DNA from: Citrus sinensis
Taxonomy: Eukaryota; Streptophyta; Magnoliopsida; Sapindales; Rutaceae
Assembly (NCBI RefSeq): GCF_022201045.2
Contig: NC_068558.1
Coordinates: 10,383,501 to 10,447,500, forward strand
DNA length: 64,000 nucleotides
Direction: 5' to 3'
The position numbers and the translations under genes were made by a program. Positions 51,199 through 62,921 of the stretch are shown here, one piece after another. Positions within the stretch are counted from its first letter, which is position 1; each line of letters begins with the position of its first letter. The notes beneath the pieces were generated by a model that had not been told where the DNA came from, made no database searches, and worked only from the letters and a program-made list of their open reading frames with translations.

Positions 51199-51481
51199 AG
51201 AGAGATAAGACACGTCACCCGACGATTCTACTCAGTTAATAAGTCGCTAATCCGCGTAGACTCCATTTGATTGGACTCATAAATATTTGTCATTCCAAAC
51301 TATTCAAAAGAGTGCGAAAGCACATGAGACAAAATAAAGTTCAATGTGGCATGCCCCTTCCTGACGTTACCTTCAGCCAAGAAAACTTTACTCCAGGACT
51401 ACAAGTTGTCGGCTAAATGGAATTAATTTTCAACTAATTATTTTCTTAAATTAAAATGTAACTGATATTACAGGAGAAGTC

Positions 51482-51609
51482 TATGTTACAGATTCTGTAA
51501 CATACATCCCCTACTCCATGCACTCCACGTGTCCCTGCATGTGGAAACAAAGCAAGCAAATGGCACCCTTGGGGGCTGGCTAACCTGGTCTGTATGTTAC
51601 AGAATCTGT
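51482..51609. repeat. Palindrome and matching inverted repeat
   Basis: Positions 51482-51504 form a perfect 23-bp palindrome with a single central base (arms TATGTTACAGA / TCTGTAACATA). Its outer half recurs inverted as GTATGTTACAGAATC at about 51592-51606. The roughly 125-bp interval could be a very small MITE, but no target duplication is obvious. Confidence 0.6.
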
Positions 51610-52638
51610 ACCGTAGCCAGCTCCGATATTACATATTATTGTTTGGATAAAAGCTTGCATGGCACTATACTCCAGGGAGACGGTTCACGTGGCACAGCAG
51701 TTAGTTTTCGTGTGCAGTTCACTGATTTTTTTAATATTAAATTCGATGGGTTCTACTATAGGTCGCACTATTCTACCACATGACATGTGTAATTTACTGA
51801 TTTTTTAATATTAAATTTAATGGATTCCACTATACGTCCCACTATTCTATTACATGACATAGCGACAGTAAATTATTCTGCCACCTCGACATCTTCCACA
51901 TGACTTTGACCACTTACTTATTGTCATTAATTTACTTGCTTTTGCCTAGATCAACCTTCTTCAGGGACATGTCCTGGGATGCGGACGTTAAATCCTTAAT
52001 TCAATGTTGGGCTTATATATGAATGATTATTTATTGTGAATTATCATATAAGGTATTAAGTTCAATTAAAGATAATTTATTAAGATTTTTAATAATTTGA
52101 ATTTTAATATATCAAATAGAATGTAGACTTTTAATGTATAGAAACTTAAAGATAATTTTTATTTTTATGATGGGTTAAAATAGAAATACCAAAAATAATA
52201 GAGAAATTTGTCTATATAAGTAATTATGGTCCCTAAATCACACGTAAAATTCTATTTTTTCCTGACATCCTATATGAGAGAGAGGACATAGAGAAAGTTA
52301 AATGATTTCCTAGGAAAATATATTAATTTAGAAGACAAACCACATGACTATAGAGAACAATTAGTTATTATGGATTCATGTGTGCTTTCTCATATTTGAT
52401 TTATTAATTCTTGGTGATATAATATGAATATTTCTGGAATTTATGTGATAGTCCTTACCAAAGGCTATTCTCTAACAGTAGAAACCAGCAAACATTACTG
52501 TAGCTGCTAATCCTACTCGAGGTATGCAATACATTATTATTTTTTAATTCATATATTTTAAAATAATAAATAAGGATATATACATTATTTTTCTTAATCT
52601 TTTCAAGCTGCTCTATACTATAAATTCTTTAAGGCTTA

Positions 52639-53021
52639 GAGCATCTTCAAAAGACTCTTCAAATATCAATTTACTTACTGATATGGCAAATAAGAGGATA
52701 GAAAAATACAATCTCCTCCAGAAGACTCATCAAATAAGAACAAGTTAGCATTATTTTAATTAAATCTTTCCCACTATCAAATTTAACTACCCTCCGTTTT
52801 TTAAAGGAAACATAAATAATAATTATAGCAGTCTTATCTTTTCAATTAATAATAATAAAATATTAATAGAAGAGGGAGAAACTTACTTGGCAATATTGAA
52901 GAGTGAGAAACAAATCTTATTTGAAAAATCTAAATTAACGTGTCTTTTGGAGTGTTTAATATTGATATGACTCTTCAAATAAAAAGTAAAATTTTATTTG
53001 AATAGTCTTTTAGAGATGCTC
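52639..53021. mobile_element. Tourist-like MITE (PIF/Harbinger type)
   Basis: The element is 383 bp. Its ends are GAGCATCTTCAAAAGACT and, inverted, GAGCATCTCTAAAAGACT. TTA flanks both sides (52636-52638 and 53022-53024), the usual PIF/Harbinger target. The similarity of the ends continues inward (TTCAAAT). No coding capacity. Confidence 0.78.
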
Positions 53022-53024
53022 TTA

Positions 53025-55574
53025 GATATGACTTATGAGACTTGAGATTGATGAGAGAAATCAGACAACCTTGGTTCTTATTTATTGATAGCATTTAGAG
53101 ATGTATTAAGTAAGCAAGTGTTGTGCAAATTTTAATATACTCATAAGTACACGAGTCTATTGAAATATAAACTAGGAATAACGAGATTGAACTCATAAAG
53201 ATTGTCAAATTTTAGGAAAGTAAAATTTAATCTAAGCTAATTATAACCATACCTTAATTGAAAATAAAATATTTTGTTCGACAACATTAAAACCAAAGAT
53301 GCAATTAAAATTAAAATGAGTAAGTTAACACAAGAATTCAAGAGGTTGATGCTACTAAGATTTCAAAATCCACCATTGTTCAACTTAACAATTATCTAAT
53401 TATCAATCAATTCTTAATTTTAGAGTGACAACTCGAAATTAATATATGTCCACTCATGAATATAATAGTTAAGTTCAATTAAAATTAATCTTATATAGGT
53501 TATTTTTCTAGTTAATAATATGATATCTAAGCATCCCTTATAAGTAATATTGAATAATTAAGAGTCAAAAGTTTTCTAAGTATTTTATATAAATAATTTA
53601 ATGAATGACACAAAATTAAAGATAATCATATGTAAACATTATACATTCAAGTACAAATTTAGTCAAATATTAATCATAACAATCAATAATATAAAAAAGA
53701 ATTAGTGAAAAGATTTAATAATATTGAACTAAATATGTGAAATAAGAATCATAAACATTAAAACATGGAAATTAATTAAATAAAAAGTAATTTATTTCCT
53801 GCAACAAACTTCATAAAATCAGTCGTGGAAATAAATTCGTAGCTGCTGCTCAATTGCTTTCGGCGGCTTCCGTCTCTTTTATTCGTCCCCGTGTCAAGGC
53901 CGAAGGTTGGCTTTTATAATGTTAAGCCACCGACCTCTTCTGTTCCTAAAGCCATAAGGCTTTACAATTTTTAAAGCCCATAATCTTTTACAATTTGAAA
54001 AGGCTTTACCCGTTCAAGCCCTTTTAATGACATGCACGTGTGACTCCTTCATCATCATCATGGATTGGGCTTTATGTTTAATCTCTCTTATTTGGTGTGC
54101 GGCTCCATATCTGTGCTTAATCCCGATAATTTCTAATTCTCTCCAATTTGATTGCTTTGCTCCATATCTGTGCTTAATCCCGATAATTTCTAATTCTCTC
54201 CAATTTGATTCCATTAAGCAATGTTTATCTCTTATGCCCCACTTAGTATTGAAATTGCACAGTTATAGTTTTAAAACTACAATACTAAAATTTTTAGTAA
54301 ATAATAGCGGCTGTAGTTTGGAATTCAAGTTGATTTGATCAACCACATTTATTTAGAAAAACTTATAATATTTTTACTTTTTTGAATTATTATTTGAAAA
54401 TTATGATTATTATATATTATTAATAATTATTTCATAGTTATAATTTTTTTTCATAATAGTTGTAACTTAAAAATTACAGCGTCTAAATACCAAAATAGAC
54501 CTTAATCTCTAATTTATTACCTGTTCAATAAAATAATTCAATCAATTAAAAATGACAAATAAAAATAACTAATACACTTATAATAAACAGTAAAATATGT
54601 AGATAAATTATACTCATAACCAAGTCACTTCTTGAACGAGGGATATGCATTGTCGATGTTAATAACCTCTCATAAAGTTATACTATTATATAATTTCAAC
54701 TTAGATTTAATAACTAAGATTAGATCTTAGAGAGACAATGCTTCAAGATCAAGAGCACCTCAATATTTCCTATTATATTTTATAACGCAAGTGTTAGTTG
54801 CATGTCGATTCACATGATGTCAATCTTTAAACCATTAGAATTGTTCAAGTCTTGGTAAATTCCGCAAGCCCGACTTTTGGGTGCGTTACTGGAAGCCTTT
54901 TCGTTTCACGGACATGTAAAAGCTTCAGAGAATATATATGATCAGTTTTAACGTTCGTCCAATTGCTTTTAATTCATCTAATTAAATCGGTTCGATGGAT
55001 TTGCAATCTCCCTGTAGCTGCAAATGGGACCAAAATTTATGTCAAAAGGAATCAGTTCACGGTACGTGATTCATAGTAAGGTATGTAGGGGTTAGGCGAC
55101 CTTTTGTTAATAATTTCGCCCAATTTGCATCCAAGATCTAACCAATCTATCTTGTGATTTCCCTTCCCACATGTAAAATTATAGAATACATTACAAATAC
55201 TATAATCAATTAATACACATATATAAATAATACAATTAATTTTCAAAGGTATCAAAGCAAATATTGTTTTTAGAGAGCCCTCTCATCTTGCATGTGTTCA
55301 ACTAAATTAAATGGGACTCATGACATCTAGCCATTTGCTTTGCTATGCACACATATAAACTACTGTTTGAACAATTTCTTTTTCGCATTTTTGTTTTTTC
55401 ATCGATATGATAATAATATATTTTTTTTTCAGATAAATTACTAAAAATATTTTCAGTTATTTCATTTTTTATATTAACTTCAAATTAAGCTATGAAACAC
55501 ATTTTCATATTCACAAAAACTAATTATTGAGACACATTTTCATTTTCCTCTGATTAATTATTGATTGGCCGGAG
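53025..55574. other. Intergenic, AT-rich, with decayed repeats
   Basis: No gene recognised. About 53830-54060 is less AT-rich and may be a retrotransposon remnant. About 54245-54510 looks like a MITE with weakly matching ends. About 54820-55040 recalls the region at 44330-44620 upstream of the LRK10-like gene. Confidence 0.4.
54102..54211. repeat. 57-bp tandem duplication
   Basis: GCTCCATATCTGTGCTTAAT starts at 54102 and again at 54159. About 52 bp of each copy match without a visible mismatch, up to CAATTTGATT. Confidence 0.9.
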
Positions 55575-55577
55575 GAT

Positions 55578-55720
55578 GGGGAGAGGTTCTGAATCAAGGG
55601 TTTGAGGTCATATATCATGCAGATAACACTTACTGTTCGGCATGTAGGAATTCTCAAGGGATATTTATGTGGAAACAAAATGTCTTCAATGGAACTTTGC
55701 TTCACGCCCTTCTCTTTCAT
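55578..55720 (+). pseudogene. Relic of an LRK10-like/WAK-associated ectodomain
   Basis: Translated in pieces, this stretch gives EVLNQGFEVIYHADNTYCSA followed by C-NSQG. It parallels [20 protein letters not shown] and C-SSQG at the end of the ectodomain exon of the LRK10-like gene (about 46100-46170). Farther on, MELCFTPFSF recalls the closing Cys motif but needs a frame change. Nothing recognisable of the rest of the gene remains. It marks a lost neighbour of the receptor kinase. Confidence 0.7.
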
Positions 55721-56044
55721 ATAGTCTGTTTTTAAAAAAATAGAGGAAGCAACTGAATAATTTAACTCCTAACATTAAGAACTAAATGAGCATTTACCTT
55801 TTTATATTTTTGAAATTTTATCCTACGTTAAGATTAAGAACTTGTATAATTATCTCTAATTAGATATACCAAAACATGTTTCCGTTCTCTTAAAGAAAAC
55901 CAAAATAGAACTGAATTTGCAAAACTCAAATTGAACCATTGCCTCTACTTCTACCACAATTGTAGATAATCAAACAATTAAGACTACTCAAGTAATTTAG
56001 GACCCTGATTAATTTCTCTATTTCAGGTCATTCTTGGTATTTGA

Positions 56045-56300
56045 GGTGATGTAACCTTTAAATTACAGCTGCTATGAAAAAAAGTATAAATATAAAATAA
56101 AAATTAATAATATGTAATTAATATGATATTTAAATAATAATTTTGACAAAAAATAGAAAATATATTATAGTTTCTTTAATCACAAAAATGTGAGATCAAA
56201 TTATCTTAACTTTCAAATTATAGTACTAAGTGTTTACTAAACACTTTGGTAATGTAGGATTTAAGCTACAATTGTCCATACCAAACAGCTGCCCTGCCTA
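56045..56300. repeat. AT-rich MITE-like repeat, copy 1
   Basis: Begins GGTGATGTAACCTTTAAATT and ends near CCATACCAAACAGCTGCCCT. A close copy is at 57672-57927. It is the left part of a larger duplicated unit that continues into the LINE fragment. Confidence 0.8.
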
Positions 56301-56339
56301 TAAGTATGGGAAAAATCTCAAAGACATACTAAAAAACAG

Positions 56340-57530
56340 GACTTACAATTCAGTCATCGGTAGCGAAGCATCCAAGGAGAAGAAAAATCAACATTGCTAA
56401 CGAATTGAACAATAAGCATAGAATTACTTTTTAACTGAAGTTGCATCCAACCGCTATCATAAGCGGTCTTAATGGCAAAGATGATAGCCATTAATGCAGT
56501 GTCATGACCAAGAAAATAACCAAAATTATCCAAATAATTGCGCAAATGATCCCGAAAAATACCACCACAAGCAGCAACGACTGGATTACCCTTAGAAAGG
56601 CCATTGATGTACACTCTAACCCAGCCAATGAGAGGACAATGTCAAAGAGTAAATTGACATCTAGGAGCCTGAGAAGGATCCCTAAAGTATCGAGGACTGC
56701 CTATCCGTACTTGAAGTAATAGTCTGTGCAAAACTTCGCAATATGTAAAAGATGAGAAACACAGTCAGCTTGAACATTCTGAATAGAAGGCTGAAAATGG
56801 TCAAACTGATGTTTGATCCGTGTTTTACAAATAGAGTAAAAAGGATGAAAGCATGCAACCAACCACAAATTCTTTAATTGTGGACACAAAGATTTAGCAA
56901 TTATGTCTTCCCACAGAATCGCCAAAGTCCCGCTAAGATGAGTACGAGACCAAGCAGCTACCCATTGCCAAAGCCGACTAGCAAAGCTACAACTAGCAAA
57001 CAGATGATCCACCGACTCCGAACAATAAAAAGTATCACATAAAGAGCAAACTGATATTGTAGAACTGATATTGTAGAAATACCATGAATTTGAACAATAT
57101 CATCGGTTGGAAGCTGATTTAGTGGACAAACTGACATGTCACGGCCTTGAGAATTCGAACAATGTAAAGACTCATAGAAATCAATTATATGGCCAGCGAT
57201 AGCTTCTTTTTTGTCTGTGTAAAATCCCCAGATCTTCAACAAAAAAATTCTGGCCCGGGCTTCTTTTGATTTAGCAAAGATATGAAAAGGCCGAGAACTT
57301 TTATCACCCTTCTTAAGCCATTTAAGTTTAAACGTAGCTTTGTCTCTCCAAAAAGAACATTCCAAATCAATGGCATCAAGGACGTCTTTTCTTGCCTTGA
57401 TCTCTACTTGTTTAACGTCGTCATTGTTATCACCCGCATCATTCAAAGCTTGAATATCAAAGAGCTTGCTTCTAGTAGTTTAGACCTTCTCATGAATGTT
57501 ACCAAAAATGCAGCTTTGCTCTAGGAACGA
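56340..57530 (-). pseudogene. LINE-type retrotransposon fragment, internally deleted (copy 1)
   Basis: Read on the minus strand: a segment typical of plant LINE ORF2 between endonuclease and RT (57446-57060, with FWRDKATFKLKWLKKGDKSS), then, with the RT core missing, a zf-RVT-like part (57012-56860, DHLFASCSFASRLWQW). Last is an RNase H-like domain (56614-56354, GLSKGNPVVAACGGIFRDH). The first catalytic Asp of RNase H appears as Asn (YINGLS), whereas copy 2 keeps TDGLS. Stops and frameshifts break it. Not mobile on its own. Confidence 0.82.
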
Positions 57531-57671
57531 AGATGCATTTTAGAAGTTTAAGCTTGAGAGTTACTATATACATAGGATAACTAGAAAGAGCTTGAGAATA
57601 CTAAACTTAAAATCAACATGCTTTAACCACAAATTTAGGAAACGAAAATGTCTTGGCCTTCAAAACTTAGA

Positions 57672-57947
57672 GGTGATGTAACATTTAAATTACAACTGCT
57701 ATGAAAAAACTATAATTATGAAATAAAAATTAATAATATGTAATTAATATGATATTTAAATAATAATTTTGAAAAAAATAGTAAATATATTATAGTTTTT
57801 TGCATCACAAAAAAGTGAAATCAAATTATCTTAACTTTCAAATTATAGTATTAAGTGTTTACTAAATACTTTAATCATACAGATTTTAAGCTACAATTGC
57901 CCATACCAAACAGTTGCCCTACTTATAAGTATGAGAAAAATCTCAAA
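57672..57947. repeat. AT-rich MITE-like repeat, copy 2
   Basis: Copy of 56045-56321 with a few differences. It runs to ATCTCAAA, where the Copia element begins. The sequence that should follow (GACATAC..., as at 56321) resumes right after the Copia element at 62927. Confidence 0.85.
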
Positions 57948-58435
57948 TGTTAAAAAGTCAAGCTTCAAGCATGCAATTGTTGAAGAGACAGTTAGCTTTG
58001 ACTACATTTGCATGAGAAAGTTGGCATTGCCAAGTTTTACAATTTGGCAAATTGAAGCCAAATTGAAACCGTGTGGTAGGTGAGTAATGCTCCTTATAAA
58101 TAGAGAAACATTTTGTAATTGTTAACATCTCATCCCAATTGAGAGCAATTGTAAGTGAAACAATTAGAGAGTTTTGAGAGAGCTTCCACTTGAGTGCTAG
58201 TGAGGATACAATTGGGTGTACTAGGGTTGTGAGTTTTGAAAGCTTTCCCATTTTTGTAAATACACATTTGTTAGTAAAATTATCTTTCAGTCTTTACCTG
58301 TGGACGTAAGCTTTAGGCTGAACCACGTAAAATTATTGTGTCTTTTTCTTTGCATTTGTTCACCACATTTATATTTCTCCAGAAGTTGCAGTTACCGTAA
58401 TATTGGTAATTGTTCAACACGCGCTTTCTGCAACA
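57948..58435 (+). repeat. 5' LTR of the TNT1-like Copia element
   Basis: 488 bp; TATAAATAG at 58095-58103 is the likely TATA box. The 3' LTR carries roughly 35 extra bases near its start (an extra copy of the GCATGCAATTGTT region), so the pair differs in length. Confidence 0.9.
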
Positions 58436-58470
58436 ATCGGTATCAGAGTCGAAGGTTCGTGCTTGGGGCA

Positions 58471-58550
58471 TACGGTACTGTTCACGTATATGAAATTGTT
58501 CATAGATACGGTACTGTTCACGTATCCGATATTGTTCATTGATACGGTAG
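58471..58550 (+). repeat. 36-bp direct repeats in the Copia leader
   Basis: TACGGTACTGTTCACGTAT starts at 58471 and 58507, and a partial third unit (TACGGTAG) at 58543. They lie between the primer-binding site and gag. Confidence 0.85.
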
Positions 58551-58795
58551 AGACAATCATTTATACTTGGGAGACAATCTATTGTAAATAGTGTGTATTT
58601 TTGCATATTTAGGAAAATTCTGTCAACAATGCGATAAGAGCCTAAGGAGTATGGGTTTTAAGTGGGACTGTTGTGACCCCTCCATTCTCTTAAGAAATTT
58701 CTTGGTGCATTTATTCACGCAAAATTAATATCATAGAGGTTGGTTTTCAAAATTAAATAGTTATTGAAGGTACTGATCATTTGAGTTAAGAAAAA

Positions 58796-61700
58796 ATGGC
58801 AGAGGCATCGTCGTCGTCGTCATCAATGAGGACTATTGTGACTAATGTAAAGTTTGAAATGGAGAAATTCGATGGTACCAATAATTTTTGTATGTGGCAA
58901 TGTGAGGTGTTAGATGTCTTATGTCAGCAAGAGTTGGATGTTGATCTTGAAGAAAAACCTGATAATATGGATGACAAAGAGTGGATAAAGATTAATAGAC
59001 AGGCATGTGGTACTATTCACTTATGGCTGGCTAAAGATCAAATGTACTCTGTCATGAGGGGGACATTAGCAAAAACATTATAAGAGGCGCCGGAAGAAAA
59101 GTACAAGAAAAAAGCCTTGAAAATAGATTTTATATGAAGAAAAAAACTTTATCGATTCACATATGAACCTAGTATATCAATGAATAATCATGTGAACTCA
59201 TTTAACAAGATATTAGTATATTTGCTAAATTTGGATGAGAAATTTGAAGATGAAGATAAGACACATGTAACAAAACATGGTGAAGAGTTAGACTTTAGTC
59301 TGGTTGGAATGACATTGACATATCATTCAGATGAGTAGATTTTGGATTCGGGTTGTACCTATTATATGTATCCTAACAAGGGCTGGTTTTCTAGTTTCAA
59401 GGAGTTGGACGGTGGAGTTATTTTTATTGGCAATGACAATGCTTTGTAAAACCATGAGAATAGGTTCAATCCAATTAAAGAATCATGACAGCTTAATCCA
59501 AGTCTTACAGATGTTCGTTATGTACCAAGTTTGAGAAAAATCTCATCTTATTAAGAGTTCTAGAATCTAAAGGGTTCACAATCACTTTGAGAGATGAATT
59601 GTTGAAGGTAGTAGCTAGCACACTGACAGTAATGAAAGGCATAAGAAGAAATAACTTGTATTATTTCCAAGGGAGTACAGTTATTGGATCAACATCAACA
59701 GTCTTTGGAAAAGATGCAGATTTAGAAGCAACCAAGTTGTGACATATGCCTTTAGGACATGCTGGTGAAAAAGCATTGCAAACTTTAGTGAAACAAGGCT
59801 TACTGAAGGGTGTAAATTCTTGCAAATTGAAATTTTATGAACATTGTGTTCTGGGCAAGCAGAAAAGGGTAAAGTTTGGTTCATCAATTCACAATACAAA
59901 AGGAATTCCGGACTATGCTTACAGTAATATGTGAGGACCTACCAAAACAACTTCTTTGGGAGGTATACACCATTTTGTTACTTTTGTTGATGATTATTCA
60001 AGAAAAGTATGGGTGTATTTGATGAAGAACAAAAATAAAATTTTTAGCATATTTCTGAAATGGAAGAAAATGGTCGAGACTCGGACTGATCGAAAGGTTA
60101 AAAGACTTCGCTCAAACAATGGCGGTGAGTACAAGAATGATCAATTTCATCAAACATGTCGAGATGAGGGCATTGTGCGACACTTCACTATTCGACATAC
60201 ACAACAGCAGAATAGAGTGGCAAAACGCATGAATCAAACTATTCTGGAGAAAGTTCAATGTATGTTGCCTAATGCTAGATGGGGCAAAGAGTTTTGGGCT
60301 GAGGTAGTTGTATATGCGTGCCATATGATCAATCGTTTTCCATCAGCTACAATTGAGGGCAAAGTTCAATGTATGTTGCCTAATGCTGGATGGGGCAAAG
60401 AGTTTTGGGCTGAGGCAGTTGTATATGCGTGCCATATGATCAATCGTTTGCCATCAGCTACAATTGAGGGCAAAACAATCATAGAGAAGTGGACGGGTAA
60501 ACCTGCTACTAATTATAATTCTTTACATGTTTTTGGTTCCATTGCCTATTATCATGTAAAGGAGTAAAATGATATTGTCTCTAGGGTCCTATTATAGAGA
60601 AGATTATTTTCAGTAGAGATGTGACTTTTGATGAATCAGCCATGTTGAAACAAAAAGATACTTAAGAGGATGACAAAACCAATAGCACTTTGCAGTAGGT
60701 AGAGTTTGAAAAGATTAAAATAATCTAGCCGTTGTTGAGGAGACATATAGTGATTCTCCATGGACTGAAGATGAAGAAGAGATTCTAACCTTTACAGAGA
60801 AGCAATAAGTAGCCCTTAAAGTGTATAGTAGAAGCTAGCAATGAATAAAGAAATATAGCCTCTTCATAAAAATGGAACGTGGGAGTTACATTGCCCAAAG
60901 AGAAAAAAAATAATTGAGTGTAAATAGGCATATGCAAAAAAGGAAGAATTTCCTTGCAAAAATGAAATTCGATACAATGTTAGATTGGTAGCAAATGATT
61001 ATGCTAAAAAAGAAGGAATAGAAAACAATGAAGTATTTTCTCCAATTGTGAAACACTCATCTATTAAAAATTTATAGCCATGATTGCGCGACTTGATCTT
61101 GAAGTATTCAGGTTGATGTAAAAACTACATTTTTACGTGGTGATTTGGAAGAGGAAATCTACATGGCTCAGCCAAATGGATTTAAAGTTACTGGAAAAGA
61201 AAATTGGGTTTGCAAATTAACAAAGTCACTTTATGGATTGAAACAATCTTCGACATAGTGGTATAAACAATTTGATCAGTTTAAGAAAGGGCAGAGGTAC
61301 ACAAGAAATAAATTTAATCATTGTGTGCATTTTCACATACTACAAGAGGGATCTTTTATATATTTACTCTTATATGTTGATGATATGCTAATAGCATCTA
61401 AGAGCAAAGATGAGATTGAAAAGTTAACGACTCAACTCAATCAAGAATTTGAAATGAAAGATTTGGGGCAAAAAAGATTCTTGGCATGGAGATATGTAGA
61501 GATAGAGCTCATGGCAAAGTCAATTTATCTCAGAAGCAATATTTGAAGAAGGTACTACAATAGTTTGGTATGACTGAGCAGACAAAACCTGTGAGTACTC
61601 CATTGGCTTTTCATTTCAAGCTTTCTACACAATTATCTCCTTTAATATATGCGGAACGAGAATACATGTTATAAGTTCCGTATTCAAATGCAGTGGGCAG

Positions 61701-62350
61701 GTTAATGTGTGCAATTGTGTGTACCAGGCCTGACATTTCACATGCAGTTGGTATAGTGAGCAGGTATATGCATAATCCTAGTTAAGGATATTAGCAAGCT
61801 ATGAAATAGATTATATGATACATTTAGAAGACCGTAGATGTTTGTTTATTGTTTAAGCAAAATAATAGACTTGGTCAAGTTGTGATCGGGTAGGTCGATT
61901 CTGATTATACTGGTGATTTGGACAAACGATGGTCAACCACCAGATATGTATTTACTTTTGCTAGAGGGCCAATCAGTTGGAAATCTATACTATAGTCTAC
62001 AGTTGCATTGTTAACCACAAAAGCAGAGTACATGACAATTACAGAGGCTGTTAAAGAGGCTATTTGATTACAAGACTTACTTGAAAACTTGAGATTGGTA
62101 AATGAGCACATTGATGTGTATTGTGACAGTTAAAATGTTATTCACTTAACAAAAAACTAAGTTTATCATGCACGTACAAAGTATATCGATCTATGATTTC
62201 ACTTTGTACGAGAAATTATTGATGAGGGAAAGATTTTTCTTTAGAAAATCAAGGCTGCAGAGAATTCCGCAGATATGTTGACCAAGGTAGTGACGTCGAT
62301 CAAGTTTGAAAGCAGTTGAAGAAGGTAAAGACTGGAGGATGGTTTGCTAA
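58796..62350 (+). pseudogene. TNT1-like gag-pol, disrupted
   Basis: Gag begins at the ATG at 58796 and stops after 95 codons. A GAG-pre-integrase portion follows (about 59700-59930). Integrase (59956-60567) reads SNNGGEY where SDNGGEY is expected, so the second catalytic Asp is Asn. It also contains an in-frame 37-residue tandem duplication (60250-60360 and 60361-60471). RT (about 60840-61600) keeps LLLYVDDMLIAS. RNase H (about 61880-62330) is scattered with stops. Not functional. Confidence 0.88.
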
Positions 62351-62392
62351 TAGTCGACTCAAATTTAATAAATTTTCGCCGAGATGGAGAAT

Positions 62393-62921
62393 TGTTGAAA
62401 AATCAAGCTTTAAGCATGCAATTGTTAAGTAATTGCATAAGACAACTAGCATGCAATTGTTGAAGAGACGACTAACTTTGACTACAATTCAATGGGAAAG
62501 TTGGCACCGATTGCCAAGTTTTCCAATTTGGCAAATTGAAGCCAAATTGAAACAGTGTGGTAGGTGAGCAATGCTCCCTATAAATAGATAAGCATTTTGC
62601 AATTGTTAGCATCCCATCCCAATTGAGAGCAATTGGAAGTTAAGCAATTAGAGAGTTTTGAGAGAGCTTCCACTTGAGTGTTCTAGTGATGATACAATTG
62701 GGTGTATTGGGGTTGTGGATTTTGAGAGTTTTTCTCACTTTTGTAAATTCTCATTTATTAGTAAAATTATCTTCCAGTCTTTACCCGTGGATGTAGGCTT
62801 TAGGCCGAACCACGTACAATTATTGTCTTTTTCTTTGCATTTGTTTATACCACATTTAAATTTCTCCAGAAGCTGTAGTCACCGTAATATTGGTAATTGC
62901 TCAACTTGTGCTTCCGCAACA
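62393..62921 (+). repeat. 3' LTR of the TNT1-like Copia element
   Basis: 529 bp, matching 57948-58435 apart from the small insertion near its start and scattered substitutions. TCAAA directly follows. Confidence 0.9.

Larger units (their letters stand above)
57948..62921 (+). mobile_element. TNT1-like Copia retrotransposon with target duplication
   Basis: LTRs at 57948-58435 and 62393-62921 begin TGTTRAAAAR and end GCAACA. TCAAA flanks both sides (57943-57947 and 62922-62926). The primer-binding site is TCGGTATCAGAGTC (58437-58450), and a purine-rich GAGATGGAGAAT precedes the 3' LTR. The 4974-bp size and gag wording (KFDGTNNF-MWQ) match the Tork/TNT1-94 group. Coding frames are broken, so it is no longer autonomous. 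Confidence 0.92.
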
